Under the pieces are notes generated by a model, which saw only the letters and a program-made list of their open reading frames with translations, was not told the origin of the DNA and ran no database searches. Of a stretch of 31,710 nt of DNA, positions 16,330 to 23,165 are shown in pieces. Location: contig JAKAQB010000045.1 of NCBI GenBank assembly GCA_021811865.1, positions 1 through 31,710 of the forward strand, given 5' to 3'. The DNA is from Actinomycetes bacterium. GTDB lineage: Bacteria > Actinomycetota > Acidimicrobiia > Acidimicrobiales > Palsa-688. A program made the position numbers and the translations under genes. How positions within the stretch are numbered: the stretch's first letter is position 1; each line of letters opens with the position of its first letter.

Positions 16330-16927
16330 GGAGCCGGCCGCCGAGCGGCGGCGGCGCGTAGCCCTCGCCGGCCACGCCGCCGATGCCGGTGCCGCCCGGG
16401 CAGGCCTCAGCGACCCGGCGCCCGCCGTGCGGGCGACCGCCCTCGGCGCCCTGCAGCGCCTCGGCATCCTCGACGACGCGGCCCTCGCGGCCGCCTCGGC
16501 CGACCCCGCCGCCGAGGTCCGGCGCCGGGCGGCGGAGCTGCGTGCCGGGCGGGGCGCCACCGGCGTGACCGCTCTCGAGGGGGCCCTCCGCGACGGGGAC
16601 CCATCCGTGGTGGAGGCGGCGTGCTTCGCCCTCGGCGAGCTCGGCGCCGGCGGCGCCGGAGCGGTGACCGGCCTGGCGTCGGTGGCCGGGTCGCACCCCG
16701 ACCCGCTCTGCCGGGAGGCGGCCGTCGCCGCCCTCGGCTCCATCGGCGACCCGGCCGGGCTGCCGGCCGTCCTGGCCGCCACCGCCGACAAGCCGGCCGT
16801 GCGCCGGCGGGCCGTGCTGGCCCTCGCCCCCTTCGAAGGCCCCGACGTGGAGGCGGCGCTCCGCCGTGCCCTCGAAGACCGCGACTGGCAGGTGCGCCAG
16901 GCCGCCGAGGACCTGCTGGCTACATGA
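16289..16927 (+). CDS. HEAT-repeat protein
   Basis: About 200 residues of repeated helix pairs of the HEAT/PBS-lyase type: SDPAPAVRATALGALQRLG, ADPAAEVRRRAAELR, RDGDPSVVEAACFALGELG, LCREAAVAALGSIGDP, ADKPAVRRRAVLALAPF, LEDRDWQVRQAAEDLL. Such folds are protein-binding scaffolds. No catalytic motif is visible. The start is uncertain: the frame opens with TTG codons at 16289 and 16304 inside the preceding gene, and the repeat region begins near 16345. The overlap with the small membrane protein gene suggests coupled translation. Its 3' end overlaps the convergent mreB by 8 bp. Confidence 0.78.
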   Translation: MRGSRLCCTTSGAEEPAAERRRRVALAGHAADAGAARAGLSDPAPAVRATALGALQRLGILDDAALAAASADPAAEVRRRAAELRAGRGATGVTALEGALRDGDPSVVEAACFALGELGAGGAGAVTGLASVAGSHPDPLCREAAVAALGSIGDPAGLPAVLAATADKPAVRRRAVLALAPFEGPDVEAALRRALEDRDWQVRQAAEDLLAT

Positions 16928-17912
16928 ACAGGTCCTTGACGGCGTCGAACTCCTCGAGACACTTGCCGGCGCCGAGGACCACGCACTCGAGCGGGGCGTC
17001 AACGAGGTGGACCGGCAGGGCGGTCTCCTCGGCGAGCCGCCGGTCGAGGCCGCGCAGCAGGCCGCCGCCGCCGACCAGGTGGACGCCCTGGGAGATCAGG
17101 TCCTGGGCGAGCTCCGGCGGGGCGGCCCCGAGGCACTTGACCACGGAGTCGACGATGGCGCCCACCTGCTCCTCGATCGCCTCCCGCACCTCCTCGGGGG
17201 CGAGGATCACCGTCTTGGGCAGGCCGCTCATCAGGTCCCGGCCGCGCACCTCCGCCTTGATCTCCTCGTCCAAGGGCCAGGCGCTGCCAATGGCCACCTT
17301 GATCTCCTCGGCCGTCCGCTCGCCGATGGCGATGCCGTACTCCCGCCGCACGTAGGTCTGGATGGACGCGTCGATGTCGAACGAGCCGACGCGGATCGCC
17401 TCCAGGGCCACGATCCCGCCGAGGGAGATGACGGCCGTCTCCGAGGTGCCGCCACCCACGTCGACGACCATGTTGCCGAGCGGCTCGTTGATGGGAAGGC
17501 CGGCGCCGATGGCAGCCGCCATCGGCTGGTCGATCAGGTAGGCGCCGTTTGCCCCGGCGCCGCGGGCCGCCTCCTCCACCGCCCGGCGCTCCACCTCGGT
17601 GATGGCCGACGGCACGCAGATCAGCACCCGGGGCCGGTTGAACCGGGACACGCCGGCTCGCTCGAGGAGCAGCCGGATCATGCGCTGCGTGATGTCGAAG
17701 TCGGTGATGGCACCCTTGCGCAGCGGGCGGACGGCGACGATGTAGCCGGGGGTCCGGCCGATCATCTGCCACGCGTCCCGGCCCATGGCCAGGACGTCCT
17801 GGGTCCGGGAGTTGAGGGCGATGACGGTCGGCTCGTTGAGGACGATCCCCCGCCCCCGCGAGTAGACGAGCGTGTTGGCGGTGCCGAGGTCGATGGCGAG
17901 GTCCCTAGCCAG
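16920..17912 (-). CDS. mreB: rod-shape-determining actin homologue MreB (CTG start)
   Basis: A 330-residue MreB. It starts (M)ARDLAIDLGTANTLVYSRGRG with phosphate-1 motif residues and contains PLRKGAITDFDITQRMI, PRVLICVPSAITEVERRAV, MVVDVGGGTSETAVISLGG (phosphate 2) and VHLVGGGGLLRGLDRRLAEE (adenosine motif). It polymerises under the membrane to direct wall synthesis. The family start (M-A-R-D) corresponds here to a CTG at 17910-17912; the frame has a stop upstream and no ATG, GTG or TTG before the conserved segment. The next ATG (17786) would remove the first nucleotide-binding loop. It is the last gene of an operon after moaE and a small membrane protein, with an 8-bp overlap. No mreC or mreD is present. 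Confidence 0.93.
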   Translation of the reverse strand: MARDLAIDLGTANTLVYSRGRGIVLNEPTVIALNSRTQDVLAMGRDAWQMIGRTPGYIVAVRPLRKGAITDFDITQRMIRLLLERAGVSRFNRPRVLICVPSAITEVERRAVEEAARGAGANGAYLIDQPMAAAIGAGLPINEPLGNMVVDVGGGTSETAVISLGGIVALEAIRVGSFDIDASIQTYVRREYGIAIGERTAEEIKVAIGSAWPLDEEIKAEVRGRDLMSGLPKTVILAPEEVREAIEEQVGAIVDSVVKCLGAAPPELAQDLISQGVHLVGGGGLLRGLDRRLAEETALPVHLVDAPLECVVLGAGKCLEEFDAVKDLFM

Positions 17913-18234
17913 CGTCAGCCTCGCTTTCGTGCCGGCGGGTGACGACCGTGGAGGTCACCACCCGGTGGGCTGCACCCGGCGCTGCCGACGGCGACACCGA
18001 ATGCGCCAGCGACATCGGCCCCACCACCTCGACGGGTGCCCGCCGCCTGCGCTTCTTGGTGGGGGCGCCGGGGGACAGGGCCCGCAGGCCCCGGTTGAAC
18101 GATTCCACGTTGGCCTCGAGGGACTTGGGCCGCCTGTGGCGGAGGGCGATCAGCGCCACGAGGACCACGGCGACGGCGACGGCGCCGGCGAGGTAGTACA
18201 AGGGCCCGAGCTGGACCGGCAGGGTTGCGGTCAT
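17905..18234 (-). CDS. small membrane-anchored protein between moaE and mreB
   Basis: A 109-residue protein with one N-terminal helix (LYYLAGAVAVAVVLVALIAL), then a strongly basic stretch (RHRRPKS, TKKRRRRAP) and a Ser/Ala/Val-rich tail. The topology is probably N-out, C-in. I recognise no family. Its ATG overlaps the moaE stop (ATGA), and its own stop lies inside the mreB start region, so all three genes are translationally coupled. Position next to mreB makes an envelope role plausible; that is inference. Confidence 0.75.
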   Translation of the reverse strand: MTATLPVQLGPLYYLAGAVAVAVVLVALIALRHRRPKSLEANVESFNRGLRALSPGAPTKKRRRRAPVEVVGPMSLAHSVSPSAAPGAAHRVVTSTVVTRRHESEADAG

Positions 18235-18695
18235 GCCCGCACCTCACGCACATCCTCTGCCGCGGTGCCCCAGTCCGAGCCCCCATCCCACCGCTCCTTC
18301 TTCCAGATCGGCACCGACGCCTTCAGGGTGTCGATGCACCAGCGCGCCGCCTCGAACGCCTCGGCGCGATGCGGGGTGGACACGGCGACGACGACCGCGG
18401 GCTCGCCGACGGCCAGCTCACCTACCCGGTGCAGGCACGCCACGCGCCCGACTGGCCAGCGCCGGCGCGCCTCGGCGACGAGATCGAGGAGGCGGGCCCG
18501 CACCTGCTCGGCGTAGGCCTCGTACTCGAGGCCGGTCACACCGTCACGCCCCTCGGCGTGGTCGCGCACCCGGCCGGTGAAGACGACGACCGCCCCGCAG
18601 TCCGACCGGGCGACCCATTGGGACGCGGCCTCGACCGGGAGGGGCTCGCCGCTGAGGTCCAGCCAGTCCTCAGAATCGACGGGAGCAGACAGCAC
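18231..18695 (-). CDS. moaE: molybdopterin synthase catalytic subunit MoaE
   Basis: A 154-residue MoaE that converts precursor Z (cPMP) to molybdopterin with sulfur from MoaD thiocarboxylate. Motifs: CGAVVVFTGRVRDHAEGR, LEYEAYAEQ, RVACLHRVGELAVGEPAVVVAVSTPHR and LKASVPIWKKE, with Lys125 and Lys132 matching catalytic Lys119 and Lys126 of E. coli MoaE. The start is GTG at 18695; TACGAT (plus-strand ATCGTA, 18702-18707) lies exactly 6 nt before it, pointing to a leaderless mRNA. No other moa gene is present. It is the first gene of a tightly overlapping operon with a small membrane protein and mreB. Confidence 0.95.
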   Translation of the reverse strand: MLSAPVDSEDWLDLSGEPLPVEAASQWVARSDCGAVVVFTGRVRDHAEGRDGVTGLEYEAYAEQVRARLLDLVAEARRRWPVGRVACLHRVGELAVGEPAVVVAVSTPHRAEAFEAARWCIDTLKASVPIWKKERWDGGSDWGTAAEDVREVRA

Positions 18696-18758
18696 GGGTC
18701 AATCGTAACCACCGGGGCGATGACCGACGGCCAGGTATCGCCGGTAACCTCCCCAAGC

Positions 18759-19961
18759 GTGGAAGCGGAGGACAACCGCGATGACGAGGGGCCTCTCTTC
18801 GCCTGGTTGCCACCCGATGACCGGCTGTGGCGGCACCCCTCCGAAGTCGGGGCCGGTGCCCCCCGCCGCGTGCCCGGCATCCGTAGCGGCGTGACCAGCC
18901 GGAACTGGGCGGTCGCGTTCGCCGCCGCCCTGCTCGGGGCACTGCTGGCGTCGGGCGTCGGCATGGCAACCGGGCTGTTCCTCCGCCACACCGTGATCGA
19001 GACCGTGCCGACCCCGTCGCCCAACTCGCTCAACGTCACCGAGTCGACGTCGTTCACCACAGCGAACTGGCAGCCGATAGCAAACGACCTGGCCCCCTCG
19101 CTCGCCGCCATCACCGCCGGCGGCAACGTCGCCTCAGCGGTGGTGTTCACAGCGGCGGGCGGTTGGTCGTACCTCATCACCGCCGCCGACGCCGTCACGG
19201 GGACCGGCCGCATCGTCGCCATCTTCGGCGACGGCACGCGGGAGCCGGCCTACCTGGTCGGCTCGGACTGGGTGACCGGGATCGCCGTGCTCCGCGTGGC
19301 CGGCACCCGCCCCCTCCCGGTGTTCGGGTCCGCCTCCGACCTGCAGGTCGCCGACAACGTGCTCGTAGCCGGCGCCGCCGGCGCAGGCGCCTCCGCCGTC
19401 GACGCCCCGGGCACGATGAGCAGCGTCGACACCGTGCTCAACACCGCCGCCGGCTACACCCTCCACAGCGTGATGGCGGTGAGCGACGCGACCGTGCCCG
19501 CCAGCGCGAACGGCGGCGCACTGGTCAACTCCGCCGGCACCGTCGTAGGCATCAACACCGATCTCACGTCGGTGGACCCGTCCATGCAAGGCATGGCCTT
19601 CGCCATCCCCATCGACACGGCGGAGCAGGTCGCCAACTACCTGCTGGAGGGGCAACCGCCGGCTCATCCCTGGATCGGGATCGAGGGCGCCACCGACCTC
19701 TCGACGGCGAGCGCCAGCCAGTTCGGCGTCCCCGGCGGGGCGGTGGTCGTCACCGTCGCCCCCCGCAGCCCGGCGTCGCGCGCCGGGGTGGAGCCCGGCG
19801 ACATCGTGACCGCCTTCGCCGGCCAGCCGGTGGCATCCTCCGGGCGGCTGGTGTCGCTCCTCGCCGGCTGCCGGCCCGGTCAACGGCGGACGATCAGCTA
19901 CCTCGACGCCGGCCACCTCCACCGGGCGTCGCTCGTCGTCGGCACCCTGCCCGGCGGCTAG
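18759..19961 (+). CDS. HtrA/S1C-like membrane PDZ protein lacking the catalytic triad
   Basis: A 400-residue protein. An N-terminal cytoplasmic segment has the actinobacterial motif LPPDDRLWRHPSE, followed by one membrane helix (residues about 50-73), a trypsin-like domain (about 105-295) and a PDZ domain (about 305-395: GGAVVVTVAPRSPASRAGVEPGDIV). The fold is clear, but each triad position is changed: LITAADAV (Asp144 in place of His), SDWVTGIAVLRV (Gly174 in place of Asp) and SANGGALVN (Asn251 in place of Ser). It should bind but not cleave. I prefer GTG 18759 (TAACCT 8 nt upstream); ATG 18720 would add 13 residues. It is divergent from moaE and ends 8 bp from the convergent SDR gene. Confidence 0.87.
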   Translation: MEAEDNRDDEGPLFAWLPPDDRLWRHPSEVGAGAPRRVPGIRSGVTSRNWAVAFAAALLGALLASGVGMATGLFLRHTVIETVPTPSPNSLNVTESTSFTTANWQPIANDLAPSLAAITAGGNVASAVVFTAAGGWSYLITAADAVTGTGRIVAIFGDGTREPAYLVGSDWVTGIAVLRVAGTRPLPVFGSASDLQVADNVLVAGAAGAGASAVDAPGTMSSVDTVLNTAAGYTLHSVMAVSDATVPASANGGALVNSAGTVVGINTDLTSVDPSMQGMAFAIPIDTAEQVANYLLEGQPPAHPWIGIEGATDLSTASASQFGVPGGAVVVTVAPRSPASRAGVEPGDIVTAFAGQPVASSGRLVSLLAGCRPGQRRTISYLDAGHLHRASLVVGTLPGG

Positions 19962-19969
19962 CTTTAGGT

Positions 19970-21094
19970 CTAGCGGCTCGACGCCGGCGGCCGGCGGTGG
20001 CGCAGCACCGCCAGGCCGGCGCCGGTCACAGCGAGCACGCCGAGGCTGGCCGTGGTAACCGCCCCGATCAGCGTGTACCGCTGCCGGCGCAGCGGGGGCA
20101 GGTCGTCCCAGTGCGGGCGCACGTCGGTCGCCACGTACGCCTCCTCGCTCGAGTAGAGCGGCACCCAACCGGAGCCCCGCAGGTGGTCCCCGGCCACGAC
20201 CCACGGGTGGATCGCGTACGGCCTGGCCTCGTGCGGGACGCCCACCCCACCGAGCTTCCAGCCGAGGTCCCAGATGGTGCCGGCGAGGCGTTCGGGGACG
20301 GAGACGCGGGCGACGCCACCGGCGAGGGCCCGGGCGGTGTCCTCCGCGATGCCCGCGTCCGGGGCGACGTTGTAGACGCCGCGCAGGCGCGACGACCAGG
20401 CGAGCACGACGGCGGCAGCGAGGTCGTCGACGTGGAGGTACTGGACCCGCCGGCTGGCCCCAGCGTCGCCGGGGCGCGGGCCGCCCGTGCCACCCAGTGC
20501 CCGGTGGAGCGGGCGATGTGGTGTCCCGAGCGTGACGGCCGGACGGAGGATCGCGACGGCCACATCCGGCTGCGATTCGGTGAGCTCCGCCAGCAGCCGC
20601 TCGGCGTCGGCTTTCTCCACAGCGAACGAGAAGTCAGGGTTCGGGCGCAGAGCCGCCCCCTCGGAGAGGGGCACCGGGTTGTCCGCCCACGCCCCGTACA
20701 CCGTCGCGCTCGACAGGTGCACGAGCGACGCCGGTGGTGCAGCGGCCGCCGCCGCCAGCAGCCGGCGCATCGAGCGATGGTTGGCGGCCGCCGTCGCCCG
20801 GACCTCGGCCGGGGCGGCACGCCGGCCCTCGGGGGTCCGCCACGCCAGGTGGATGATCCCGTCGGCGCCGGCTACGAGGGAGGCCAGCTCCCCGCCAGGA
20901 TCGTCGCGCTCGGCGGCCGGCGCCCCGGCGGTGGCAGCCAGGTCGAGCACGTGGTAGGCGACGCCGGCGGGCAGGGCCGGCGCGGTGACGACGTCAATGC
21001 CGACGACGCGCTCGACGTCGGGGCGCGCCAGGAGGAGGCGGGCGACCCTCTTTCCGAGCGAGCCCGCCACCCCGGTGACGACGACGGTGCGCAC
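19970..21094 (-). CDS. NAD-dependent epimerase/dehydratase (extended SDR) with C-terminal membrane helix
   Basis: A 374-residue extended short-chain dehydrogenase. The nucleotide-binding TGVAGSLG motif is at the very N-terminus (VRTVVVTGVAGSLGKRVARLL), followed by VVGIDVV, a DGIIHLAW segment and HLSSATVYGAW. The catalytic YxxxK position reads FAVEK, that is, Phe instead of Tyr. A C-terminal helix (LIGAVTTASLGVLAVTGAGLAVL) would anchor it to the membrane. The substrate is unknown. The GTG at 21094 is chosen because it starts directly at the Rossmann strand; CATCGT lies 6 nt before it. It is divergent from the zincin_2 gene. Confidence 0.87.
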   Translation of the reverse strand: MRTVVVTGVAGSLGKRVARLLLARPDVERVVGIDVVTAPALPAGVAYHVLDLAATAGAPAAERDDPGGELASLVAGADGIIHLAWRTPEGRRAAPAEVRATAAANHRSMRRLLAAAAAAPPASLVHLSSATVYGAWADNPVPLSEGAALRPNPDFSFAVEKADAERLLAELTESQPDVAVAILRPAVTLGTPHRPLHRALGGTGGPRPGDAGASRRVQYLHVDDLAAAVVLAWSSRLRGVYNVAPDAGIAEDTARALAGGVARVSVPERLAGTIWDLGWKLGGVGVPHEARPYAIHPWVVAGDHLRGSGWVPLYSSEEAYVATDVRPHWDDLPPLRRQRYTLIGAVTTASLGVLAVTGAGLAVLRHRRPPASSR

Positions 21095-21099
21095 CGCTC

Positions 21100-21106
21100 T
21101 ACGATG
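21100..21106. promoter_or_regulatory. overlapping divergent -10 elements
   Basis: TACGAT (21100-21105, plus) is 6 nt before the ATG at 21112. On the minus strand the same DNA reads CATCGT (21106-21101), 6 nt before the GTG at 21094. The two start codons are only 17 bp apart, so one near-symmetric hexamer could serve leaderless transcription in both directions. Only the sequence is seen; promoter activity is inferred. Confidence 0.5.
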
Positions 21107-21111
21107 CCCCA

Positions 21112-21147
21112 ATGAGGAGGCGCCCGGCCACTGGGGTTCGCTCGTGA
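21112..21147 (+). CDS. putative 11-residue leader peptide before the zincin_2 gene
   Basis: ATG 21112 opens MRRRPATGVRS, whose TGA (21145-21147) overlaps the GTG start of the zincin_2 gene (21144) as GTGA. TACGAT lies 6 nt before the ATG, so this mini-ORF, not the main gene, is positioned as the leaderless first cistron. No Shine-Dalgarno suits the GTG. Re-initiation at the overlap is the simplest reading. Confidence 0.45.
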   Translation: MRRRPATGVRS

Positions 21148-22619
21148 GCAGCTGGGGGCCGTTCGGCTCCGGGGGACCGTTCGAGGACATCATGCGCAAC
21201 CTGGCCCGGCTGTTCACGAGCAGCGGCCCGGTCAACTGGGACGTGGCGCGCCAGTTCTCCCTGTGGGCAGCTACGGGCGGCCAGCCCGAACCCAACGTCG
21301 ACCCCGTCGCCCGGGTCCGCATGGAGGAGCTGGTGCGCGTCGCCGAGCTTCACGTGCAGCAGTCGGGCGGGTTCGACCTGCCGGGTGGTCTGCTTACGGT
21401 GCGTTCGGCGACTCCCAGTGAGTGGGCGCAACGGACCCTGGAGGCGTGGCGGCCGCTGCTCGAACGCCTCGCCAAGGCGGCGACCGAGGCGCTGGGCACC
21501 GAGGAGCGGGGCGCCGGGGGTCCGGGTGGCGCTCCCGGCCGGGCGGACCCCTTCGGCTTCGGCTCCTGGCCGGGTGGCGCCGGGGGCCCGGGCAGCGCCG
21601 GGGGTCCGGGCAGCGCCGGGGGTCCGGGCAGCGCCGGGGGTCCGGGTGGCGCCGGGGGCCCGGGCAGCGCCGGGGGCCCGGGCAGCGCCGGGGGTCCGGG
21701 TGGCGCCGGGGGCCCGGGCAGCGCTCCCGGCCCGGCGGACCCCTTCGGCTTCGGCTCCGAGCCCCCGGCCGGGCACGCCGGCGGGTGGCTGCCCGGATTG
21801 CCCGGCGGCGGGGATGCCATGGCCTCCCTCTTCGGGAACCTGCCGCAGGTCCTCGGCCCCTTCGTCTTCGGCATGCAGGCCGGGTCGATGGTCGGCGAGC
21901 TGGCCCGCCGCGCGATGGGCCAGTACGACCTGCCCATGCCCCGCGGATCGTCGAGCGAGCTGCTCATCGTGCCGGCGACGATCGACGCCTTCGCGTCCGA
22001 CTGGAGCCTCCCCCCCGACGACGTCCGGCTGTGGGTCTGCCTGCGCGAGGTCGCCAACCAGACAGTCCTCGGCCGCGCCCACGTGTGGAACCGGCTCGAC
22101 CAGCTCATCGGCGCATACGTGGACGCGTTCCAGCCTGACACGGACTTCCTCGAGCAGCGCCTCGCCGGCATCGACCCCACGGACTTCGCGTCGCTGCAGC
22201 AGGTGCTCGGCGACCCGGCGTCGCTGCTGTCCGAGATGCAGAACGACACCCAACGGCGGCTCCAGGTGCCGCTCCGCTCGCTGCTGTCGGTCGTGACCGG
22301 CTGGGTCGACCATGTGATGGACAAGGCCGGCCGGCCCCTCATCGACTCCTACGATCCCCTGACCGAAGCCCTCCGGCGCCGGCGGCTGGAGGACCACAGC
22401 GGAGCCCGGGCACTCGGGAAGCTCTTCGGCGTGGAGCTCGACGCCGGCAGCTACGAACGGGGGCAGCGGTTCGTGGCCGGCGTGATCGAGCGGGCCGGGG
22501 AGGCAGCGCTCGAGAGGCTGTGGCGTTCGGCGGTGGAGCTGCCCACGCCGGCGGAGGTCGACGCGCCCGGTCTTTGGCTAGCCCGCATCGAACTGGATCT
22601 GCCGGGGGGTAGGGGATAA
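21144..22619 (+). CDS. zincin_2 (DUF2342) family protein with degenerate metal motif
   Basis: A 491-residue member of the actinobacterial DUF2342/zincin_2 family (annotated as putative F420-associated hydrolase or metallopeptidase). Family segments: SSGPVNWDVARQFSLW near the N-terminus, LGPFVFGMQAGSMVGELARRAMGQYDLPMP, ELLIVPATIDAFASDWSLPPDDVRLWVCLREVANQ, and the C-terminal YDPLTEALRRRR. The usual HExxH metal motif reads RExxN (Arg301, Asn305), so zinc binding is doubtful. Residues 144-197 are nine Gly/Ala/Pro hexapeptides, flanked on both sides by the same ADPFGFGS sequence. The GTG at 21144 fits family starts and overlaps an upstream mini-ORF. Activity is unknown. Confidence 0.85.
   Translation: MSSWGPFGSGGPFEDIMRNLARLFTSSGPVNWDVARQFSLWAATGGQPEPNVDPVARVRMEELVRVAELHVQQSGGFDLPGGLLTVRSATPSEWAQRTLEAWRPLLERLAKAATEALGTEERGAGGPGGAPGRADPFGFGSWPGGAGGPGSAGGPGSAGGPGSAGGPGGAGGPGSAGGPGSAGGPGGAGGPGSAPGPADPFGFGSEPPAGHAGGWLPGLPGGGDAMASLFGNLPQVLGPFVFGMQAGSMVGELARRAMGQYDLPMPRGSSSELLIVPATIDAFASDWSLPPDDVRLWVCLREVANQTVLGRAHVWNRLDQLIGAYVDAFQPDTDFLEQRLAGIDPTDFASLQQVLGDPASLLSEMQNDTQRRLQVPLRSLLSVVTGWVDHVMDKAGRPLIDSYDPLTEALRRRRLEDHSGARALGKLFGVELDAGSYERGQRFVAGVIERAGEAALERLWRSAVELPTPAEVDAPGLWLARIELDLPGGRG
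21573..21734. repeat. nine 18-bp units coding for Gly-rich hexapeptides
   Basis: The in-frame units follow GG[T/C][A/G]GCGCCGGGGG with variations and encode GGAGGP or GSAGGP; the last is GSAPGP. The array is bracketed by two near-identical segments encoding ADPFGFGS, suggesting that an initial duplication was expanded by slippage. It lies in a linker before the conserved zincin_2 core. Confidence 0.9.
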
Positions 22620-22646
22620 CCCCGGGTCGGTCGCACACTGAGGCCC

Positions 22647-22731
22647 AACCGCGCGCAGGGCCGGGTTCTGCGCGCACAGGCGACGCCATATCGTCCTGGA
22701 TGCGCGCGGTTCTAAGGCGTGCGCGCGGTTC
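22647..22731. repeat. cluster of TGCGCGCGGTT motifs
   Basis: The 11-mer TGCGCGCGGTT occurs at 22701-22711 and 22720-22730 (each followed by C) and inverted as AACCGCGCGCA at 22647-22657. A related CTGCGCGCA lies near 22669. Inverted and direct copies of a palindromic core within 85 bp suggest a protein-binding array or a cruciform. Confidence 0.7.
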
Positions 22732-22849
22732 GACCGGTTCGGCCCGACCGCCATCCCGCCATCCTACCATAAGCCCGTCATGAGGGGATGCCACTGCTTT
22801 GTCGTATCCCCGGACCTGGCGACTTCCCCGGACCCTGGCGCCATAGAGC

Positions 22850-22898
22850 GAACTGTGAGTGAAAAGGTCACACCCTGTGCACTTTCCACTCACAGTTC
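22850..22898. repeat. 17-bp inverted repeat with 15-nt loop
   Basis: GAACTGTGAGTGAAAAG (22850-22866) pairs with CTTTCCACTCACAGTTC (22882-22898) with a single mismatch, and the loop contains CACA/TGTG. It is A+T-richer than its neighbourhood and has no T tract. It could be a terminator of the zincin_2 gene, a MITE or REP-like element, or a binding site. Confidence 0.75.
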
Positions 22899-23165
22899 CA
22901 GTTCTGGCCCGGTCCCGTCGGCGGCCAGCGCGCCGAACGCCCAGGGGCCGGCGGCGGCGACCTCTCACGCCGGCCTGTCAACGGCCCGTCGACCACCACG
23001 ATCCGATGTCCGAGGAGCCGCGCGCCGGCGGCGCGGGGCCACTGTCGTGGAACACATGGCACCCGATGAACCTACGGCACAAGTGATCGAAGCCAGCGGT
23101 CCGCCTCGTGGAGCCAAACGCGCCAGGGGCTCAACCCGGGGGTAGGTCGAGCCGATCATGGGCAC

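Larger units (their letters stand above)
22620..23165. other. 546-bp noncoding gap with palindromic repeats
   Basis: No open frame here looks coding. The gap holds a cluster of TGCGCGCGGTT motifs and a long perfect-ended hairpin, listed separately. From 22840 to 22900 the sequence is distinctly more A+T-rich than the surroundings. The promoter of the gene at 23166 should lie at its right end; GATCAT (23154-23159) is 6 nt before that ATG. Confidence 0.6.

Noticed and set aside
19163..21115. 650-codon Arg-rich frame on the plus strand
   Set aside because: Shadow of the HtrA-like gene (alternate frame) and the opposite-strand SDR gene; Arg/Pro-rich without any domain.
22854..22872. CRP-type operator TGTGA...TCACA in the 22850 hairpin
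   Set aside because: The spacing is 9 nt instead of the usual 6, and the arms are better explained by the longer 17-bp inverted repeat.
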